64,000 nucleotides of DNA from Oreocharis arfaki (lineage: Eukaryota; Chordata; Aves; Passeriformes; Paramythiidae): positions 958,014 to 1,022,013 of the forward strand of contig VZRR01009913.1 in the NCBI GenBank assembly GCA_013398015.1, in the 5' to 3' direction. Of this stretch, positions 37,273 to 50,169 are shown piece after piece. Within the stretch, counting starts at the first letter, position 1. Every line of letters starts with the position of its first letter. Both the position numbers and the translations under genes were made by a program. The notes beneath the pieces were generated by a model. It was not told the DNA's origin. It made no database searches and saw only the letters and a program-made list of their open reading frames with translations.

Positions 37273-39622
37273 CTCCATGTTACTGTATACTTGAGAATCT
37301 GTGGTGTAAAGAAAAAAAGGATAGTTTTTTTTTATATAGGCAAAGTAACAGCACACGTGTAAACTAGTAGCAGTCTGCAAAGTAGCTTTATTTAAAGATA
37401 TATGCATGTATGTGTCTGCTAGATGGTGTAACTTTTGAGGAATTATGTGCAGCTATAGAACAATTTAAGTTAAAAGAGGACTTCTAGGTCTGTGATACTG
37501 AATGTTCAGATTCTGAACCAGAATTAACAAGATCTGAGTTCACATGTCTGTTTTACCACAAACCTTGTGTGCTCTCATGGAGGTGACATCCGTTTTGTGA
37601 CTTCGGTTTCTAACCTGCAATACACAGGAGTATTTCCTTACTTGGCTCTTTAGTGATCCTAACTTCTGTGAGGATGGTATATATGTCCCTTTCTTCCGAA
37701 TGAGTTCAGCAGTAAACACAATTGGCATATTGACTGTTCTTTAAAAAAAAAATCCCGATATATGCTGTTGTTTACAGGCTGCAAGCTGCAAACTTTGAGC
37801 AGCATATAATATAAAAATGGCACACATGTGGATAATTCCTAAACCTATGAGTTGTCAAAGTCAGAAGCAGTCAACCAGTTCTAAAAATGTTGATGTACAT
37901 GGTGTATTTCAGCCTAGAGGCTGAAAATATCAACAGCAATGGGTATTGGATATAAAACAGCCAGAGGAAAGCTGAACCTATGGTCAGTCATGTGGAACGG
38001 CTTGAAGCCAGTGTCTCTTTTCTGAAGGAGCTAGAATTGTCCTATTGAAATATGTATTCATAGTTGTTTTATGCTTTGAATATCTGTAGTCCCTAGTCTC
38101 TGAATGAATGTGGTGCTCCAGTTGCCAGAAAAGGAAGCTTGATTAAACTTGTCAGTCCTATTGAAAGTTGACAGCTTTATTGTCCTTAGATGTGGGGATA
38201 GCCGTGCACAGAGGTAGTGGGTGAAGAAATCTGTGTCAAAATTGAAACAGTAGTATGCAGTTAAACTTGAAATCAGTCTAGGATGTACTGGAAGAGAAAA
38301 ATGGTTCTTGGCAGCAGCCAAGAGGTTCAAGTTTTCAAATCTTACAGTATTTTATATTTTCAAAATTCCCAGATGTTTAATTTTTGCTGTCTCCCTTCTT
38401 TTGTGAAGACAGAGCCAAGCTTATATTTGACTTTTTTTTTTCATCCTTTATTTGTATGGACCTTTATTCAGAACCACCTTCCTTTTTTGTTTTTTCATTT
38501 TCTTTTTAACCAAGAAGCAAAGCAAATGGTTTCCAAGTATTCAATGTGTGTGGATGGTAGGGTGAACAAAGGGTGATACGCTGTTGTCAGCAACAGCATA
38601 TGCTTAATAAAGGGAGAAGATTTCCAGTTGTTTTCATGTTTTGTGTGATTTTCATATTTACCTTTTACCATTCAGAAGACTCATTTATTTTGGATCCTTC
38701 TTCCTAGTTTTTGTTTCTGGTATTGTGGACAGCAAATGGACTCCATAAAGCTCTTCTCTTTACACAGGAAATGGTTGCTCGTGACTTTGACATCTTCCAG
38801 TCTTTGCTGTGGTTCCTTAAATACTAATTCACCTTCTATTTTGTTTATTGCTGTGTTCCTCTGGTAAAATTTCTCAAAGCTAAATATTTATATTAAGTTG
38901 TAAATCTGGTCAACATCTTTGTTTTAGTCTTTCTGTTTAGCTGTTGACTGTATAACCTTAGTATTGCCTGCTTTTTTCCTTGGGCATTTTCTTTTAGTCT
39001 CTCTTTTTTTTTTTCCCTCTTAGGATATGTATCAGTAATACGAAGTTTGGGTGAGAGGTATTTTCAGTTTTTCTTGTAGCATTTCTTGACATGCTTACTT
39101 TGCTTATGTAGCAGTTGCTGCCTATCTGTGGCACTAAATTCTTTGAATGCGTAGATAGTTATATTTTATCCATATTCACATACCTGGACCAAAGTATTTG
39201 CGCTATAGATAGTGAAAGGAGGGACCTGAATAACTGGAAATGTCCAGTTTGTTTTCTCTAATGGGACAGTTTTAGGACTGTGCAGCCAGTGTGTGCTTGT
39301 ATGTGTCTTGCTATTACTTGAAGTTTCACTACTACTTGAAATACTTCTTTGTGGAGTGTAAGTGTGCTTGTTTCATGATTATTAAGTTGCTCCACAATTT
39401 TTGTATGGTTAAATCTTAGCACTAGGGAAGAGCAGGTGTATGTGGGGGGTGTGGCTTTATTTTGTATATTGAAATGATTTTATGGTATTTACTAACATGT
39501 TGAAAACTTGACATTAAGAGTAATTTAAAAGAATTAAGCACCTAAGTAGAAAGTGAATAGCCTCTTTAGAAGATGTTTTTCTTGTTGGTTTTTGAAACAG
39601 TGTTTTTTCTTTCTGTTTCTAG

Positions 39623-39684
39623 GTTTTCTCAAATAATGATGAAGCCCTTATTAACAAAAAACTACCCAAAGAACTTCTGTTAAG
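39623..39684 (+). CDS. FBXL2: FBXL2 coding exon 2 (start of F-box)
   Basis: The 62-bp exon encodes VFSNNDEALINKKLPKELLL plus two bases of an Arg codon. A pyrimidine-rich tract and TTTCTAG acceptor precede it, and the donor is TTAAG|GTAATT. It starts in phase 0 with a Val codon. In mammalian FBXL2 the protein begins Met-Val-Phe-Ser-Asn, so only the Met has to come from the upstream exon. LPKELLLRIFSFL is the opening of the F-box, the SKP1-binding helical domain. The following intron is about 15.3 kb. The exon is unmistakable from the protein match, and numbering follows the mammalian gene. Confidence 0.95.
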
Positions 39685-41149
39685 GTAATTCTACATAACA
39701 TTTTAAGGAGTAAAACCTGAGGACTGTACGTTGCCTACGTGTCTTACAAGCTATCAAGTGCTACTCATTCTTTCCTAAATCCTCTTGAAATAGATAACAA
39801 CACACCTGATTTAGTTCTTGGAATTCTTGAGCTTGTTGCCTTGATTTGTTTTAATGTGTTCAAATTATGCTATGCCGCAGAAGATGCCATTTAACTGTGA
39901 TTTTTGACTTGCATGTCAGAAAAAGAAATGAAATGTCCAGAAAACTTTGATGTACCAAGTAGTCAGCTCTTCCACACTGCACAATCTTTTATATCTGTCT
40001 GGAGCCTAATTCTCTAATGTAGTTCACACTCTTTGTGCCATGAACTTAATTATAACAAAATAAAATACAAATTCAATGTCAGAGCTTCCAAAAAAGTCAC
40101 TGCAGTGAAAAGCTCTATTACCATTACTGCCAGTCTTTGTTGTATAAGGTAGAACCAACAGAGGGATCTTTCTTGTTATAGTCGTTGGGTTACTCATGAA
40201 TTTTATCAGCTTGCTAGTGTGAGAGTAGATTATCTTTGCAAAAGTTACCTAGAACACCAAGATCAGTGAGTTCAGCCCATGACTGGTGGATGTCTTCACA
40301 CTCTCATATGATTGAAAGTTGGTTTCAAGCAAAGTATAAATCAACTGCCAAATGTGGAGCTATTGCTTGGTTGCATGTGGCTGTTTCAGAGCTGGAACTG
40401 AACCAGGTCAGCAACATCTTGTGTACCTACACAGAGGTTTTGTTAGTGACTACTCCTTAAGGTGAAAGAAAAAGAAAAGTGTTAGCTTGTGATGGTGCAA
40501 TTACAGTTTTTAGTGGTGGTGTTATTAAAATTGGGCTGATTATTTTTTTCTTGATATACTGAAGAGATGTTTGGGTCAGCTTGCATGTATGTCACTGCTT
40601 CCAGTCTGATTTGAAGTGGAAGAATGTCTCAATGGTATTCTGCACCTTGTGCCTGAAGAAAATGCTCCTGAAAACATTGTGACTATCACAATGCTCTCTC
40701 AATGGTATTTAAAAAGCAGACTGTTGGAAGGAATTGAATTTTAAAAGGCTTTTTATTTTTGTTGAGAAACGTTCCATGTGGTGGCAGACTGTGAATTAGA
40801 CTCTTAGAACTGTTCAGAAGATGTTCTTAAAAGAGACATGTCACTGAATGATGCCCTGAACAGAAATTCTCATACCTTTGCTTTGTTGCACTGAATGCCA
40901 TACATGAGCCACAAGATAAAAGTCAATGTAGGATGGTGCCTCCTTAGCTAAAAATCATGATCTATAAGCACTTCTTTTCTAGCATTAGGACTCTCCCAAT
41001 ATTTGTGGAAATGAGTGTCCTTTTCTCTGTTATGGATGCCAAGTATCTGATTTATGCAATTGAACAGAATTTTTTGATATGGTTTAGGCAGTGAAAAGTA
41101 TCATGCACTGAGATAGTAAGGACATCTTTTGGAACATCTTTGTTATGAG

Positions 41150-41527
41150 AGAGGCTGTGGGGGTTGGGCCTGTTCAGCCTCAAGAAGAGATGACTGAGAG
41201 GAGCCCTCATCAATGTTCATCTGTACCTGAAAGGAGGGTGCCAAGAGGATGGAGCCAGGCACTTCTCAGTGGTGCCCAACAATAGGACAAGAGGCAATGG
41301 GTAGAAGCTCCTCAACGGGAAGTTCCACTTCTTTACTATGAGGGTGACCAAGCACAGGAAGAGATCGCCCAGAGAGTCTGTGGAGTCTCCCTCACTGGAG
41401 ATATTCAAGAACCATCTGGATGCAATCCTGTGCCTTGGGCTCCAGGATGACCCTGCTTGAGCAGGGAGGTTGGACAGATGACCCACTATGGTCCCTTTCG
41501 ACCTGACCCATTCTGTGATTCTCTGAT
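41150..41527 (+). mobile_element. CR1 LINE fragment in FBXL2 intron 2
   Basis: CR1 3' region in + orientation. It opens with the tail matching 'GLFSLEKR' (TTCAGCCTCAAGAAGAGATG), then AGGACAAGAGGCAATGG, a relic of the RTRGNG motif. It ends CCCATTCTGTGATTCTCTGA. The 89-residue minus-strand open frame at 41217-41486 is an antisense artefact of the repeat. Confidence 0.92.
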
Positions 41528-42230
41528 TTTAAAGAATTCAGCAGGAAAAAACCCACAAACAAGTCTAATTACTTAGACTCTACCAGTGGCTTAGCTGTTT
41601 GTTCTTGTATTCAAGATAGCTTCTTACAAAGCAGCTTGAAAGATGTGTAGGCTTATCTTGGATTTGACCAAGTGAGGAAATGGTGCAGTTAATCCCTGCC
41701 ACTACACTGTTATGGCAGTGTCTAAAGAAGCCTTTTGCACGGTTGAAAGGCTTTATGGGGCTGGAACACCAACATAAAATATCCCAGGCCAAGCATATGT
41801 GGAACTGATTCAGTCAACCGTCTATTTTTTTGTACACGTATGTCCTTTTTGCAATTGCACAGTGATTTACCGAAGTAGTGTTGCAGATGTAGCTAGAAGA
41901 GTTGATGATCTGAGAAACTGAACTGGGACTGTCAGCTTTCTCAATAAAGAACATGATGATCTCATGCTGAATGCTGGGACTGGGTCTACTCTACCAGAGA
42001 GAAATAAAGTGCATATTTCATTATACCCACAAGATTGTGCTGATCACCAGGGTTTTGGAATGGAGTGGAAGTGAATGAGTGGGAGAGGTGCTCTGTAAAC
42101 CTCTCTTTGAAATTGTACTGCTACAGGGACAAACTCACAAGGCCAATGGCAGAGCATGTTAGAGAGAGGGACAGGCATCTGGGTTCTCATCCCTGCAGAG
42201 TGTAGATACCCAAGGAAGTTTCAGTGCACA

Positions 42231-42430
42231 GACCTGCCTCTCTAAAGGTTTATCAGTGGGGAATTTGTTTTATGAGCCTGCACGTAAAGGATTTTGTAAG
42301 ACTGAGTCTGAATGCCTTTTGACTCCTGAAGGCTTGCCTCTCTAAAGGTTTATCAGTGGGGAATTTGTTTTATGAGCCTGCACGTAAAGGATTTTGTAAG
42401 ACTGAGTCTGAATGCCTTTTGACTCCTGAA
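42231..42430 (+). repeat. Perfect tandem duplication, period 100 bp
   Basis: Two units, 42231-42330 and 42331-42430. The last 96 bases of each, from TGCCTCTCTAAAGG to GACTCCTGAA, are identical base for base; the first four differ (GACC and GGCT). Complete identity inside otherwise diverged intron indicates a very recent duplication or an assembly artefact. Confidence 0.97.
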
Positions 42431-43041
42431 CCAGTATGTGCTAATGTTGCAACGTGTTTTTAAATTGTCTTGCCCTATGGTTATGACAGGAGAGCTTAAA
42501 TATTGCTGCACTGAGTGTAATTAATATTCTAATTATTTTTCCTTTATTAGCTATGCAGTCTACCTTTTAATTAAAAGGAGAGTAAAACAGTTGTAGTGGA
42601 AACATTTTGCTCACAGAACTGGAACTGAATAGTAAATACCAGTGAAAGTTTCATCAAATGCACTTAGTTTGCTGTTTGCTTGTATCAGATGTGTATGAAA
42701 ACTGTTAGAAAGCACTACAGCCCTCTTTAAAAAAAACCCCTATTTGACTTGCGGGAAAAAAAGTGATTAATATCTTCTTACAAATATCTGGAAATTAAAT
42801 GTAAACACAATTTCTTCAGTTGCCAGAATTGGTCTTGTTTTCATTTGCATTAAGTATTTAAATTTGTGTAATCTGGGTATAACAAGCAATCAATCCAATT
42901 TTTTCCTCTAAAATTGAAAAACCTTTTCCTGATGATAGACTTATGAAGTAAAACCACTTAGAAATTTATTCGTAGAATAGTGTCGCTATACTTGCATGCT
43001 CTAAAGTTGAACAAAGTAAGCTCTTGGTCTTTTACTGCAGT

Positions 43042-43095
43042 TCATCATCATCATTATTAATATTATTATTGCAATTAATATTACTATTACTAATG
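43042..43095. repeat. Degenerate CAT/ATT trinucleotide tract
   Basis: CATCATCATCATTATTAATA and onward through ATTATTATT and ACTATTACTA, a decayed trinucleotide repeat in intron 2. Confidence 0.85.
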
Positions 43096-44382
43096 TAACA
43101 ACCAGAATTATATTGGAAGGTTTTCAAGCCGGTGTCATGTCTGTTGCACATTTTCTGCCAAGTATCTACTATGTTGGTAAGTAAATGGTTGAGACCCTCA
43201 GCTTCTCAGGCATGAAACTCATTTGAAAGGATAAGAAACCATAGATTATTTGTTCTTGCTCGAGTAGACCCAGATAACTGGGCAGAGGAGGAAAAGGATA
43301 TCTGATTAGTATGGACAGTGGTGGTTTTGAAGAAGAACTGGCCCTTGTTTGGAGGGGCCAGTCATATTTGAGGTTGGTAGTACAGCTTGAGTGGAGAGAG
43401 GGAGGTATTTAATTTGTAACTTTTTCTGGTTTATGGACATTTATTTTTATTGGTAATATTGGAGTATATTTTTACTTTTGAAAGAAATAGTCTGCTTCTG
43501 AAAACTTTTTTTGTAGTGTTCAGGCTATAGGAAAAATTATCACCCCTGTTAGCTGTTGCTGTTGCAGTGCTATTAGTTTGCCAGTTGGCAAGGAATGCTC
43601 TTTCCCCTCTGCTATTACATATTGCAAGAATAAATGCTCAGTTGTATGATGTTTAAGTAAGAATTGTGTGGTGGTGTTATAAATCATGTAATTTGAACAG
43701 TTTTTGGATGATTGTAGCTTTATTTTCTGTTCTTAGCCTGTATGTTTACGGAAAAGCATCAATTGAATATACAAAACGTTCACTGTAGAATTGCATTGGT
43801 GTCTGAAATTCATAAACCCATATCTGTCATCAGAAGCATCAGAAATCAAGTCAGGCTAATACAATTTTAATGGTAACTTTTCTAGTAAGATATCACAGCC
43901 TTTAAGTGTCTCATCTTTGTTTTTGATTCATGTAAATTGCTGGGTAAAAACCCTAGAACAATGGATTATTACAGTTACAGTGTGAATTTGAAAATTATTT
44001 GAAACAGAAAAAAAAGAGCAGTGTATGTAATTAATGTTAGAATGTTCTGACAACAGCTTTTTTTCTGTGTTTTTTTTTTTGCTGCTTGATAAAAAGTGAT
44101 AATGCACTTTTGAAAAGGGAGATCCAGCCAGTACTTTTGGCATGTAGAAAGATAGATAACATTTGTTCATTTGTATTTTAACTAATAATGTTCTGCTAAT
44201 GTTCTGTACTTCAAGTTTTTTTCACAAAAATGGTAAACTTAAGGAACAGAGATGTTTGTTCCTTTCAGCCACTTAAACCATTTTCAGTTCCTTTCTGCCT
44301 ACGAAGTGATGCCTTAAGTTTTAACTTTTATAATTTAAAATCCTGTACTGTCTAGAGTATAGCTCTGAAGTTTCTTGTAGTC

Positions 44383-44764
44383 TGTTAGCTGCTGCTCTCT
44401 TAGGCCAGACAGACATAACAAACCCTCTCCAGGCCTGCCCTCCGAGGACACACAGCATGTCCTAGGCCCAAAATGTAAACCAACATTTACATTTTTTTTT
44501 ATATAGGCAGGGGAAGGGGGGGTGAGCAGGGGGAAATTACATCATTAAGTGAAGGTTTAATTGGAGAATTGAACTTGATATGCAAAATAGACCAAACTCG
44601 TAAAAGTGTGAAGAACTCATGACCTGAGGTCCATGTTGGGGCCCATCTTGGCAGTAGCCTCTGGCCGCCAGGGTATACCTTTGAAAGGCCTTCAAATAAA
44701 TACCTACCTTTATTCCCTTACTCTTGTCTAGTCTCTGGTTTTTAGGTGGCCTGATAAGGCATCA
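44383..44764 (+). mobile_element. Possible LTR fragment with polypurine tract
   Basis: The 3' part resembles an avian LTR R-U5: a TTCAAATAAA polyadenylation signal at about 44692, then CCTACCTTTATTCCC and an end at GGCATCA. Upstream is a polypurine run AGGCAGGGGAAGGGGGGG followed by TG at about 44523, which is how a 3' LTR begins. Either the whole TG...CA span from 44383 is one LTR, or the LTR starts at about 44523 with a scrap of internal sequence before it. No matching target-site duplication was seen at the outer limits. Confidence 0.38.
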
Positions 44765-47700
44765 AAAGTACCAACTTCATAAGTTGTACCACAAATACAG
44801 AAACTATTGTGAGTTCTGCTGTAAACCATACTTTTTGAGTGCATGTACTAAGGAATAGATCTTAGCCATCAGTGTCAAAATTTGAGTGGTCAGTTAGATT
44901 TAGAAGATAAGCACAGTTTTGAGACTGAAATTAGGAGAAGAGCCCAGCAGTGGGATTCCAGCAGCAGCTCTTCTTGTAGGCAGGAATATGCAGCTTGTGA
45001 GTTGAATAAGTTTTCATGTTTCTATTCTTTGTTTTTATTACTGCACACTGCTTTTTGCTCGGCTTTTAGTGTGTTCATTGTTGCAGAGAAAAAGTTACTG
45101 TAAGCTTAAAACTAGTGAAGTCAACAAGAGTATTTGATATATTTGAAATGATGCTTTACCATCTGTGTGCTTGAATGTGGGGAAAATAGAAAAGAAATAC
45201 AGCAAAGGCTACAGTAAGAAATTGTCGTAATGCCACGGGTATTTCTTAGCTAGGTCCTCGAGGTACTTGGATGGCCCGCAATTGCTGTAAAATTTGGCTG
45301 GTGTATCTTAGCATACGGAGCACGGACTGCAGTTCAGTCAAAGAACTGAAAAATATAAAACTTCTGTCTGGAGCAGTTCTTGGTTGGTAAGAATTTTGTA
45401 AGCAGAAAAACAATATATGTGTTTTGAAGGGGAAAGGAAAAAACAATCTGTCATCTCAGACATGATTCATTTTCCCCACTACAAGGATTTGTATAATTAA
45501 ATAGGGAAATATTTCACCCTGAATAGCTGAGATTGCTGTTTAGTGTTTGACAGTCTCAGGGAAACATTCCAGTTTTATAATGCACATACAATCTTTTATT
45601 TTGATTTTAGAGTGTTTTGCAAGTCTTCAAAGTCCTCAATAGTAGTCTGCCAAACAATTACAGTTTAACTGTTCAGAGTTAGAAACAGCCGAATTGATAC
45701 AAGTATATAAACTATTCATACACATTATGAACTGAAGTGATTGGATAGGAGTTTCTTATGAAATTAAGACTTCTATATATTTTCGCAAATCTATGGCTTT
45801 TGTAAAGCAAATTCTAATAGTGCCTCATACAAGTAATTTTCATTAAGTCTTTTAATTTAGGATGACTGAAATACATCTGTCCAAAGAATTAGGGCAGAGC
45901 AGCACTAATTCACACTATTCGATATAGTGTGAGTATCCTTTAACTGTTTGCTAACTAGAAATGTGGAGACTAACATTGACAAGAAGCAAGCAGAAACAAC
46001 GCATCTGATGACAGCATAATATCAAATCCTGACTCACTTCTGTGGAGTCATATATTAATTTCCAGTGGTCCTTATTTCCAAAAAAAGTGATCAGAAAGTC
46101 AACTTTCGGAAAGTCAAGTGATCCGAATGAGCCACAGGCACAGGTCATGGACAAGATAAAGCCTTTGGAAATTAGTTAAATATTTTGATCTTCAGCGAGA
46201 GAAACAACAGAATTATAATTATTTTAGGACTATATAAGATATACTGGGTTCTTTCAGAAACCTTACATTCTTCATCAGCAATTTAAAAAATAAAATCACA
46301 TTATCAATGCTATTTTTGTTTTAACATGATTTATATAATGTTACAATATATAGTCATTTAGTTTCTCTGTATCTTCAGACTTCAAGGTAGTGTATCTGAC
46401 TTCAAATATACATAGACAATGCAACAAGTTGCCACCTTCCGATGAATCAGCTTTTGTTGGAAAAATTTCCTTTTATTCTGAAGAGGGATAGGGTTTTAAA
46501 ACTTTCTAGTGACTTGTCTCGTATTCAGGACAGAACTTGGGGTCTGCCTGAGGACACTAAAGACTCGATCAATGCTTGGTGGTCAGCATATCGCTTCAGA
46601 ATGTGGAGAAGTTCTCATGTTGACCTTTTTTTTTATACTGCTACATGCATTGTTTGTCTGCTTATGAAAGCCTTACCAAGATCAGTTCCAGATGCAAGTT
46701 TATGTTTTTCAGTTCTTTGCCTCACCAGTCACCACTTTTTTTCTGGCTTCTTTGTATGAGATGCTAAGCATTTGCAAATGATTATATGAACAATTCAGTT
46801 TGGCCTTTTGAAATTGGAGTAGGTAGCTGCCATCCTCTATTTAGTAGGTTTAAGTGGTTTGGTTTTGTTCACAAACAAGTGCCAGTGTAAGCTCAAAGCA
46901 TAATGTTTTGGGTAGCGGTATTTCAGATGGAATTCCTTTAAAAATGTGAGTGAGAGGCTTGAAGAACAGATGCAGAAGATTGCACACTAGTGCTCTTGTA
47001 TACTGTGTTAATGAGGAAGAGGAGATTTGGAAATGGAAGAGGGGTTTTATTGTGTCAAGGTGCTAAGTAAGATTTGTGAATTTTGAAAAGGAAATATTTT
47101 CTTTAGTGTTTCTGCTTGAACAGTTGGGGCTTCCTTATAAATGGAGTGCTTCAGCTTTACTTAGTTCAAATACAGGTATTATCTCTCAGTAAGAACATGC
47201 TTGTGACAAAGGATTAGTCACACTGGAACAAACAAAAGTAAATAAGCATTTGAAGCAGGAGTAACAGCTAAAGGGGATATAGCAATGACTTACACAACCC
47301 TTGGAATTGTACTTTGCCGTTTATTTTTGTTGCATTTTGTTTTTCTTTTATTTGCTACTAAACCTCTTTTTGGAATCTCATATTTAATGAAGACTTAATT
47401 CAATTTAGAGCTTTATTTACCTTGAAACTGGAGTTTATTTAAACTCAGTCTCTTAATTTCTTCGTTATCAGAACTACATGTTCAGAAGTATTAGTGATAC
47501 AAGGAAGACTGCTTTTTATATGGAGCTATGGGAGGCAAAGGGGGAAATGTTCTTCCTCATTTCCATGTGAAAAGTGCCATCAAAGAATAAAAGACAGTCA
47601 AAAAATACTCTTATTTTCTGAAAAGAAGAGAAAAAAATCTTAAATATTGGTGCTAGACAGTTTAAATAGAAAATGATACATAAAAAATACTTAGACTTTC

Positions 47701-49794
47701 CTGGTCTGTAGTTCATGAAGTATTTACAGGAGAGGTGAGCATTATATGTGTGTTCATGATGCAGACACAGACATCACAAAAAGTCTTTTGTTCGAGATCG
47801 TCCTCCAGGCCAGTAGCAGAGCTTCAGGTTGGATCAAGTCTGCTGAATCCTACTCCAACAACTGACAGAAGTACGTAACATCTGTGGCAGTAATGATCTT
47901 TGTTTATGGATCATCCCTAGGCTGCATGTCACCAGTGCATCGTGTTATTTGTCCACATCTCTACCTAGCCACCAATGTGCAGGGTGGGTATAGTGGGCTT
48001 TTGGCTGTTTGGTGCCCACGTTATAATCCCTTCACTCTTGGGGAAAAATAGACTGTAGGATAAGCTGGAATGGCCAGCAAGTTGGATTAGGACTGTGGGC
48101 TGCAAATTAAACCACTGTGAACTAATCATTAGTCTAACTGCTTTTATTTAGTAAGATGTGTTATAGTTGCCAAATTTGTACTTCATAAAATCACTTCATA
48201 AAAGTAAAATCTACACAAAAAAATTATAGACTAGCTGAGGCTGGAAAATTAAGCCAAACTGGCCCTGCCTGAATTTATCATTGGGCATTTTGTTTCAGAT
48301 ATTGTGAGTATCTGAAAAGGTTGCTGTTGTGTTATACATGGTCATACTTTACAAATGGGTAAAACTTATTTTTAAAGAATGAATAATATGATTCACTTGT
48401 CTTGCAAGTAATATATAGACCATAAAAATTTAGATGCTGCCCTCAATGAAATGAGTCCAGCAAAGCTGATTATTTGTAGAAAAAGCTGTTTCTGTTTCAA
48501 TGGAAAATAGATGTGAGGCATCCTGTAGTCAGCCTAGTATTTTGCAACTGCCAATACTTATGTCAATGTTCTGCAGTAATAAGTACCTTGGTGAAAGAAA
48601 AGGAGGTTTGGCTTGTAAAGATGTGTTTTTTGGTGCCACATTTGTTACTGAAAGACTTGCTGTGGAGATCAGCCAAGAAAGACCTGCGTTATTTACAAGT
48701 GGAAACTTCAGGGTTACATTACTGGAAAGTTTTGGAGCATGTAACAGAGTTTCTAGTTTAAGTGATTCACATTACAAAATAGCTCATCTGCAGTAAAAAG
48801 GGATTTGTTTTAATAATTGACCTGGAAGTTCAAGCATTAGATGAGTCAATGGATGTGTGCTTTGTGTAGCAATTGGTATTCCTCAGCCTTTTGCTACTGA
48901 AACAGGCCTGACAAAAATGAGCTAAAAGATACCTTTTTTGTGATAGAAAATAGTTAAATTCCTTAAGATTTAGATATGCCTCTCTATTTGTCTTTTCAGG
49001 ACAAGTGTTATTTTGTGGTTTTAATGAATAAGGTATTACAGGATTTAGCTGCAAAGTTGGTGAAGTTCAGAAGTACACCAGCATTAGTATTGTTAATTTA
49101 ATCACATAGGTATGAATTTATTTATTGAATTTAATATTCATTAAAGATTCTGCTTTTCTGGATTCTGGCTATGAATTATTTGTGTGTTTTATAGCCTGCA
49201 TATTTTTATTCTAGTGTTTGTACATACCTGCTGGACTACACTTAACCATGAGATGCCTCATACCTCAGTCGGATGTTCAGTAAAACAGAGGACAAAGGGT
49301 GAAGAGAAACCTTCTCTGTATAAAGAATTGTAAATATGGTTTGTATTTACTGAGTGTGACATTTTAGGAGAAATGCAAGACAATTTCTATGGTGGTTATC
49401 AGACTTTGCCACTGTGTGTGTTCAAACATGATTGGTAGTGAGCTGAGAGTGTCTGATGCCCATTTTCCCTGTTGCTTGGGCATGTGTGGAGAAAATTCTT
49501 AGAAAAAACTGCTAAAAAAGGAAAACCAAGGCTGTGAAAGCTGCACTTTGTCTCTCTGTGATACTTTTCCATGTGTGTAGGCTTTACTCTTCCGTATTGC
49601 ATGTGAAGGACTTTAATGCGAACAGATTTGCTATGCAAGGAATTGCAGAAATCAGTAAGAAATCCATAGTCTAAAATGGAGAAGACATAACAGATTTCTT
49701 GTGTACATGTTTTGTAACAACTGGATAGTGTGGTAAAGTTGAAAGGATCTTCTAGCAGGTGTATTGGTTTGAGAACAAACCAGTGGGAGATCAC

Positions 49795-50169
49795 AAGGCA
49801 AGATTGAAATTAGAAATAAGTGAAATAATACAAGGAAAAATGCTGACAAAGTCAGATACAACCTGACACCCGGTTAGGGTGGTGGTAGCAGTCCAACTGA
49901 AGTAGTTCAGTTCAAGCGGTGATCCTGTGAAGGTCTGGTCACCAGCTGAAGGCCCAGTGGTAGCTCTTGTCCTCTGGGAACCCAGTAGACAGGGCTAGCT
50001 CAGGCAGTTCCAAAGCCAGGTTATATCCAGGTGGGAACACCTGGCTCCTCCCTTCTGGGCAGAGCATCCCACAACGGGATGAGATAAGTCCATGAGTCAT
50101 GCGGTGGGTCCCTGATGGCCCATTGTCTGTCATCCGGGGTGGGTCATTAGCAGGTGATAACAGCTAACA
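49795..50169 (-). mobile_element. LTR-like element, antisense in intron 2
   Basis: Read on the minus strand, this segment looks like an avian endogenous-retrovirus LTR. It starts TGTTAGCTGTTATC, then has an AP-1-like ATGACTCA, a GGATATAACC TATA-like box and a region ending near CCGGGTGTCAGGTTGTATC, a phrase I associate with avian LTRs. It is GC-richer than surrounding intron. No internal viral genes flank it, so if real it is a solo LTR. I could not find a clear target-site duplication, and the inner (lower-coordinate) edge is approximate. Family assignment is from memory only. Confidence 0.5.

Larger units (their letters stand above)
27181..39622 (+). other. FBXL2: FBXL2 intron 1 (main part)
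   Basis: Runs from the G/T-rich stretch to the exon 2 acceptor. Apart from the CR1, the paired unknown segments and microsatellites listed separately, it is ordinary AT-rich intron. A patch at about 33000-34080 is GC-richer and holds several overlapping open frames but no recognised element. The longest ordinary open frame, minus 34430-35050 (206 codons), has no domain that I recognise. Confidence 0.8.

Noticed and set aside
48210..48300. Possible decayed antisense CR1 end (TTATAGACTAGCTGAGGCTG)
   Set aside because: The resemblance to a CR1 terminus is limited to about 25 bases and does not continue into CR1 body sequence.
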